This document shows positions 6,411 to 9,286 of a stretch of DNA of 9,286 bases, in pieces. This DNA comes from Thermococci archaeon (GTDB lineage: Archaea; Methanobacteriota_B; Thermococci; Thermococcales; Thermococcaceae): NCBI GenBank assembly GCA_003663695.1, contig QMUB01000025.1, positions 1-9,286 on the forward strand, read 5' to 3'. Each line of letters opens with the position of its first letter. Position 1 is the stretch's first letter. The translations under genes and the position numbers were made by a program. The notes below the pieces were generated by a model. That model searched no databases, was not told where the DNA came from, and saw nothing but the letters and a program-made list of their open reading frames with translations.

Positions 6411-7736
6411 ATGGAGGAGCTACTTAGATATGGTGAAAGGTTTTTCGACGAGCTTGAGATTGCAGTTTACAGGAACCGGGAGATCGGTGTTAATATAGAG
6501 CTCAACGAACTCTCAATGTCAGCCGTAAGGGAAAGGACGATCACGATAATAAGGGGAATAAAGAACAGGAGCCTTGGACTTGCAATAATAGACAGCGAAG
6601 ACGGAAAAAGAATAAAGGAGGGGATAGAACGGGCTTACAGGATGGCAAAGCTCAACAGCCAAGATAAACGTTGGAAATCCCTCCCGAGCCCCGGAGAGTA
6701 CAGAAAGCCAAGGAAGATAAACGAGGAATTGAAGGATGTTTCTCCCGACTACTTCGTGGAATTAGCCAAGAGAGGTATTAAACTTGCTCTGGAAAAAGAT
6801 AAGAACATTGTCGTTGCAGGTGGAGGGGGAGGCGTTGAATGGTCAGAGGAAAGAATAACGAACTCTCAGGGAGTAGATGTTATTCAAGAAGGAGGAGGTG
6901 CCTATATATACTTCGAGCTCATTGGCATGAAGGAAGGCAAAGTAACACCCGGGATATTCGATTTTGATGCAAAATTAAGCCTAGATCTCAATGTGGAGAT
7001 GGCTGTTGAAAATGCTGCAAGGAAAGTTAAATGGGCTTACACTGTTGAAAAGAGCAAAACAGAGGAAACGAAGGTCATAGTTGAACCGTGGGCTCTTTCA
7101 ATGCTCTTTCAATACACCATATTCCCTGCATTCAGCGGCGAACGCCTTATAAAAGGCACCACACCTTTAGCCAGCAAAGTCGGTGAAAGTGTGGCAAGTG
7201 AACTTCTGACAATTTATGATGACCCTCTCCATGAGATGAGCCTAAACCCAAGAATAGCCGACGGGGAAGGTGTTCCCACGAGGAAGAATGTTCTAATTGA
7301 GAAAGGAAAGTTCAAAGGATTCCTGTGGGACAACTACTGGGCAAAGATTAAGGGCACAGAAAGTACCGGGAGTGGTATTAGGAACCCAAGCACCGGAGGA
7401 ATAAGCATAGGGATGCATAATGCCGTTATCGAAAAGGGCAAGAAGAGCCTTGAGGATATGATAGGTGAGATAGAGCACGGTTATCTTGTGGATGGATTTC
7501 AGGGTGCACACTCAAGCAATCCGGACAACGGAAACTTTGCCGTCGTTGCAAATCCCGCGTTTATAATCGAAGATGGAGAAATCAAGGGCTCAACGGTCTT
7601 CATGATGAGCGGCAACGTCTACGACCTCTTAAACCAAGTGTACGAAATAAGCAAAGAGCAGAAGGCAATCCCCTTCATGGGAACCGTGATCTCTCCATCC
7701 ATAGCCTTTGAGAACGTGAGGATCGCCGGGAAGTGA
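6411..7736 (+). CDS. tldE: TldE/PmbA-family partner subunit of the TldD protease
   Basis: A 441-residue protein of the PmbA/TldD superfamily without an HExxxH motif, as expected for the non-catalytic TldE/PmbA partner. Family marks include the N-terminal pattern with NRSLGLAIID, the central VIVEPWALSML and FSGERLIKG, and the C-terminal run with GISIGMHNA, GYLVDGFQGAHSSNPDNGNF and AFIIEDGEI. In the E. coli complex this subunit lacks zinc and completes the chamber around the TldD active site. A GTG start at 6402 would overlap the tldD stop by four bases, but GGTGA at 6401-6405 is placed as ribosome binding site for ATG 6411, five bases after that stop. The two genes are an operon with coupled translation. 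The gene symbol pmbA is a synonym. Confidence 0.92.
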   Translation: MEELLRYGERFFDELEIAVYRNREIGVNIELNELSMSAVRERTITIIRGIKNRSLGLAIIDSEDGKRIKEGIERAYRMAKLNSQDKRWKSLPSPGEYRKPRKINEELKDVSPDYFVELAKRGIKLALEKDKNIVVAGGGGGVEWSEERITNSQGVDVIQEGGGAYIYFELIGMKEGKVTPGIFDFDAKLSLDLNVEMAVENAARKVKWAYTVEKSKTEETKVIVEPWALSMLFQYTIFPAFSGERLIKGTTPLASKVGESVASELLTIYDDPLHEMSLNPRIADGEGVPTRKNVLIEKGKFKGFLWDNYWAKIKGTESTGSGIRNPSTGGISIGMHNAVIEKGKKSLEDMIGEIEHGYLVDGFQGAHSSNPDNGNFAVVANPAFIIEDGEIKGSTVFMMSGNVYDLLNQVYEISKEQKAIPFMGTVISPSIAFENVRIAGK

Positions 7737-7738
7737 GC

Positions 7739-7757
7739 TTTTACTCTTTTATTTTCA
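7739..7757 (+). terminator. T-rich terminator after tldE
   Basis: The + strand just after the tldE stop reads CTTTTACTCTTTTATTTTC, three T-runs within 19 bases, matching the oligo-T signals that end archaeal transcripts. It overlaps the 3' end of the minus-strand small frame described next, so on the other strand it codes for IKE-type residues. Confidence 0.45.
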
Positions 7758-7962
7758 GGATCAGGAGTTCATTTTCTTTCGTTCCCACTATACCCCGGTT
7801 AATGACCCCAATGATTTTGATTTTTTCGAGTTCGTAGGTTTTATTCGCCAATGGCATGTGGATTAGTGTTTTAGTCCCATCGTACCGCACCAGGAGGAAA
7901 TCATCTCCTTTACAAAGACATGTTAAAACATCACACTCAAGACCGAGATGAAATAATAATGC
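7741..7962 (-). CDS. Coding-like small frame with unclear start, possible hypothetical or decayed gene
   Basis: A minus-strand frame of 73 codons runs from just after TAA (7963-7965) to the stop TAA at 7741-7743. Its product contains CDVLTCLCKGDDFLLVRYDG, then PLANKTYELEKIKIIGVIN, then GIVGTKENELLILKIKE. The alternating charged and hydrophobic residues look like a genuine small beta-rich protein. No ATG, GTG or TTG occurs in frame before codon 25 (GTG 7888-7890); the next is ATG 7855-7857. Either start would remove the CxxxxCxC segment, and neither has a convincing ribosome binding site. The frame may therefore begin at an unusual codon, have lost its 5' end by mutation, or be fortuitous. It ends four bases from the tldE stop, tail to tail. 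I do not recognise a family. Confidence 0.5.
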   Translation of the reverse strand, partial: ALLFHLGLECDVLTCLCKGDDFLLVRYDGTKTLIHMPLANKTYELEKIKIIGVINRGIVGTKENELLILKIKE

Positions 7963-7965
7963 TTA

Positions 7966-7976
7966 ATCTTTTAAAC
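7966..7976 (+). promoter_or_regulatory. Probable TATA region of nikR
   Basis: AATCTTTTAAA lies about 35 bases before the nikR ATG, a suitable distance for a TATA element with a leader near 10 bases that carries GGTGGGAG (7997-8004). AATATAAA at 7987-7994 is too close to the start codon to serve. Confidence 0.4.
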
Positions 7977-8005
7977 AAAAAACTCCAATATAAACCGGTG
8001 GGAGC

Positions 8006-8422
8006 ATGAAGATTGTGCGCTTTGGTGTTTCGATTCCCGAAGATCTGCTCAAGAAGTTTGACGACATAATAGATGAAAAAGGCTATGCCAACAGGAGCGA
8101 GGCGATAAGGGATCTCATAAGAGACTTCATAGTAAGGCATGAGTGGGAGGTTGGAGATAAGGAGGTTGCCGGAACCATCACCATCGTTTACAACCACGAT
8201 GAAGCCGACGTGGTGGAAGAACTCCTCGACATGCAACATGAGTATGTGAATAACATCATCTCAAGCATCCACGTTCATATGGATGAGCATAATTGCCTTG
8301 AGGTAATAATCGTCAAAGGACGCGCCAGCGATGTTAAAACTATAGCCGAGCGTTTGATAAGCCTAAAAGGTGTGAAGCACGGCAAGCTCGTTATGAGCAC
8401 TACCGGGAGAGAGCTCGTCTAA
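8006..8422 (+). CDS. nikR: NikR nickel-responsive transcriptional regulator
   Basis: A 138-residue protein with the two NikR domains. An N-terminal ribbon-helix-helix DNA-binding unit covers about residues 1-45 (strand [12 protein letters not shown], then [14 protein letters not shown]). A C-terminal ACT-like regulatory domain follows (about 55-135). The square-planar nickel ligands H78, H89, H91 and C97 are all present and sit at the numbering known for Pyrococcus horikoshii NikR, which has the same length. The family binds nickel as a tetramer and represses nickel-uptake genes. None of those genes lies next to it here, so it acts at a distance or on its own promoter. ATG 8006 has GGTGGGAG immediately upstream. 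It is followed 44 bases later by the tRNA gene. Confidence 0.96.
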   Translation: MKIVRFGVSIPEDLLKKFDDIIDEKGYANRSEAIRDLIRDFIVRHEWEVGDKEVAGTITIVYNHDEADVVEELLDMQHEYVNNIISSIHVHMDEHNCLEVIIVKGRASDVKTIAERLISLKGVKHGKLVMSTTGRELV

Positions 8423-8433
8423 TTTCGAAAAAG

Positions 8434-8440
8434 TTATAAA
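8434..8440 (+). promoter_or_regulatory. TATA box of the tRNA-Thr gene
   Basis: GAAAAAG followed by TTATAAA is a near-ideal archaeal BRE/TATA pair. Its centre is 30 bases before the first base of the mature tRNA, the usual position for archaeal tRNA genes, with only a few leader bases to be removed by RNase P. Confidence 0.65.
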
Positions 8441-8466
8441 CTCTCTACCATCCTAATCTTTTGAGT

Positions 8467-8543
8467 GCCGGGGTAGCCTAGCTCGGCAGGGCGGCGGACT
8501 CGTAATCCGCAGGTCCCGGGTTCAAATCCCGGTCCCGGCTCCA
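8467..8543 (+). tRNA. tRNA-Thr, anticodon CGU, CCA encoded
   Basis: All arms fold. The acceptor GCCGGGG (8467-8473) pairs with TCCCGGC (8533-8539) with one terminal G-U. The anticodon stem GCGGA/TCCGC (8494-8498/8506-8510) encloses loop CTCGTAA with anticodon CGT at 8501-8503. The T arm CCGGG/CCCGG (8516-8520/8528-8532) has loop TTCAAAT, the variable region has five bases, the discriminator is T8540, and CCA is encoded at 8541-8543. It reads the threonine codon ACG. No intron is present. Its 3' half is also the antisense coding sequence for the end of the integrase-like frame, so it likely serves as the attachment site of an integrated element. Confidence 0.97.
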
Positions 8544-8750
8544 TAAGTTTGCTCTCTTCATAAACTCCACTTCTTCTCCAAAAATAAACCACCTAAGCAG
8601 ACTGTTAATAAGTTTGGACTTGTTAAAAGGAAAACTCTCAAGAGCTGCGGACACATCACTATCTAGGGTAACATGAATGCGTGTCTTTCTCCTTTTCTTG
8701 CACAAATCTCCCGAGTGAGAGCCCTCTCTAAAAGTGGCCATCTTTGCCAT
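8478..8750 (-). pseudogene. int(N): N-terminal fragment of a tRNA-targeting archaeal integrase
   Basis: The frame encodes 90 residues from ATG 8748-8750, preceded on the minus strand by GGTGGG (8755-8760). It could extend to 8786, but that region looks like the promoter. Residues 18-24 onward are basic (CKKRRKTR). A ribbon-helix-helix-like pattern follows: strand TRIHVTLDSDV, then FPFNKSKLINSLLRWF. The last 21 residues (WSRDRDLNPGPADYESAALPS) are read from the antisense of the tRNA, with Trp from its CCA end, and the stop TAG (8478-8480) falls in the tRNA D arm. Archaeal suicide integrases carry attP near the start of their own gene, so integration leaves a short N-terminal part fused to the tRNA and a long catalytic C-terminal part at the far end. 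That fits what is seen. The catalytic tyrosine recombinase residues are absent, as expected. The alternative is a separate small DNA-binding gene that overlaps the tRNA by chance. Confidence 0.68.
8500..8543 (+). other. Candidate attachment site (attL) in the tRNA 3' half
   Basis: The tRNA 3' half is continuous on the minus strand with an integrase-like reading frame (see the next entry). In SSV- and pT26-2-type archaeal elements attP lies inside the integrase gene and matches the 3' part of a tRNA gene, so this stretch would be the host-side recombination site. The exact core borders cannot be set without the second copy, which would lie right of the window. Confidence 0.55.
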
Positions 8751-8779
8751 AGTAACCCACCACTTGGAACTTTTGTTTT

Positions 8780-8790
8780 TAACCATATAA
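8780..8790 (-). promoter_or_regulatory. Probable promoter of the integrase fragment
   Basis: On the minus strand the sequence reads GGTTATATGGTT, with TTATATGG as TATA-like element centred near 8785, about 35 bases before ATG 8750. The first in-frame ATG at 8784-8786 lies inside this element, which argues for the shorter start. Confidence 0.4.
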
Positions 8791-8805
8791 CCTTATCTAT
8801 TAATA

Positions 8806-8821
8806 GCTGTAAAATTACAGC
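8806..8821. promoter_or_regulatory. 16-bp palindrome between divergent element genes, candidate operator
   Basis: GCTGTAA-AA-TTACAGC is a perfect inverted repeat with seven-base arms and a two-base centre. It sits about 55 bases upstream of the int(N) start and 60 upstream of the lipoprotein start, between their two TATA-like elements. Compact palindromes of this kind suit a ribbon-helix-helix or winged-helix dimer. No regulator is shown to bind it. Confidence 0.45.
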
Positions 8822-8841
8822 AAAGAAATACAAACAAAAAG

Positions 8842-8849
8842 TATATAAT
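8842..8849 (+). promoter_or_regulatory. TATA box of the lipoprotein gene
   Basis: CAAAAAG followed by TATATAAT gives a strong BRE/TATA match. It predicts transcription from about 8870, leaving roughly 12 leader bases before ATG 8882 that hold the GGTGAT ribosome binding site (8872-8877). Confidence 0.6.
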
Positions 8850-8881
8850 GTCGAACAGATTATTAACTATTGGTGATTGTA

Positions 8882-9286
8882 ATGAAAGAGAAGGCACTTA
8901 TCCTAGTGGTTTTAGCTGTTGTTATTGGGTCTATTTTTGTCAGTGGTTGTACATCCGATACAGAGTATACCTCTGAGACAACAGAAAAGGATTCCCATCC
9001 AAGTACTACTTCTTTAGATCCAAATGATGATGAAATGTGGATTTCTCTTATGAAAACCACATTAATAAGTCAAGGAATAGATGTAGACTCCATTAAAGTT
9101 GCCAATGGTAGAGATAAAGGAGGGAACAAGGTTGTTATTGTTGCGTACGTAAGCCATGCTTATGACGAAAAGGGTGTTGTTGGAGAAATTGGCTCTGTTG
9201 TGGGTGCTTTCTTGGGGGCTAAGATGAAAGGATGGGATATTGATGAACTTATTGGAGTAATAGGAGATACAAATGGACAGGCAGTT
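8882..9286 (+). CDS. Putative lipoprotein, 5' part, unknown function
   Basis: The frame starts at ATG 8882-8884, four bases after GGTGAT (8872-8877), and is still open at the window edge after 135 codons. Residues 1-22 form a signal peptide (short charged MKEK, hydrophobic core, then VSG) with the lipobox cysteine at C23, so the product should be lipid-anchored on the outer face of the membrane. A Ser/Thr-rich acidic linker covers about residues 24-45. A globular part follows (MWISLMKTTLISQGIDVDSI, then NKVVIVAYVSHAYDEKG, then GEIGSVVGAFLGAKMKGWD). I do not recognise the family. Codons such as TCT, ACT, GTT and ATT are commoner than in the genes to the left. It lies inside the proposed integrated element. 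Confidence 0.78.
   Translation, partial: MKEKALILVVLAVVIGSIFVSGCTSDTEYTSETTEKDSHPSTTSLDPNDDEMWISLMKTTLISQGIDVDSIKVANGRDKGGNKVVIVAYVSHAYDEKGVVGEIGSVVGAFLGAKMKGWDIDELIGVIGDTNGQAV

Noticed and set aside
7937..8239. Minus-strand frame of 100 codons overlapping nikR
   Set aside because: Antisense to nikR, whose nickel ligands and DNA-binding domain are intact; no promoter or ribosome binding site supports it.
8751..8786. Twelve-residue N-terminal extension of the integrase fragment from ATG 8784-8786
   Set aside because: That ATG lies in a TATA-like element and has no ribosome binding site, while ATG 8748-8750 has GGTGGG at the right distance.
1..9286. CRISPR arrays, insertion-sequence ends and transposase genes
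   Set aside because: No regularly spaced direct repeats, no terminal inverted repeats with target duplications, and no transposase-like frame were seen by eye on either strand.

Overview
The window looks like a chromosomal segment of a hyperthermophilic archaeon of the order Thermococcales (Pyrococcus or Thermococcus). The signs are a 138-residue NikR with the nickel ligands of the Pyrococcus protein, a TldD/TldE pair, GGTG(A)-type ribosome binding sites, BRE/TATA-like promoters at suitable distances, very short or overlapping gene junctions, and a tRNA gene with an encoded CCA. The genus cannot be settled from the sequence alone.

Layout, left to right. Positions 1-273 hold the 3' end of a COG1504/Mth938-type gene on the + strand. 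It meets, tail to tail with an 11-bp overlap, a minus-strand ABC-2 export operon: permease 263-1759 preceded by ATPase 1768-2529. A 124-bp divergent control region with an 8-bp-arm inverted repeat separates this from a + strand MFS_3/MefA-like exporter (2654-3883). A PHP-domain phosphoesterase follows (3905-4555) and meets a minus-strand cupin (4550-4888) tail to tail, the two sharing the palindrome CTATAG. A second divergent region leads to tldD-tldE (5035-6405, 6411-7736), a heterodimeric metalloprotease operon. The tldE-nikR interval is not empty: it holds a coding-like minus-strand frame of 73 codons with no ordinary start codon at its head. nikR (8006-8422) and a complete tRNA-Thr(CGU) gene (8467-8543) follow.

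The right end changes character. A minus-strand frame begins at 8750, encodes a basic ribbon-helix-helix-like segment, and reads straight into the antisense strand of the tRNA 3' half. That is the arrangement expected for int(N), the amino-terminal fragment left when an SSV/pT26-2-type archaeal suicide integrase splits its own gene by inserting at a tRNA. I read 8467-8543 as the left attachment site of an integrated plasmid or provirus that continues past the window. The divergent lipoprotein gene (8882 to the edge, open) would be its first cargo gene, and a 16-bp palindrome lies between the two. The int(C) half and the second tRNA 3'-half copy would lie to the right and are not visible, so this is a strong inference but not proof.

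The chromosomal genes are ordinary for the group: two exporters, a phosphoesterase, a cupin, a protease pair and a nickel-sensing regulator. No nickel transporter lies next to nikR in the window. Several ribosome binding sites point to starts three codons or more inside the longest frame, and these are noted gene by gene.
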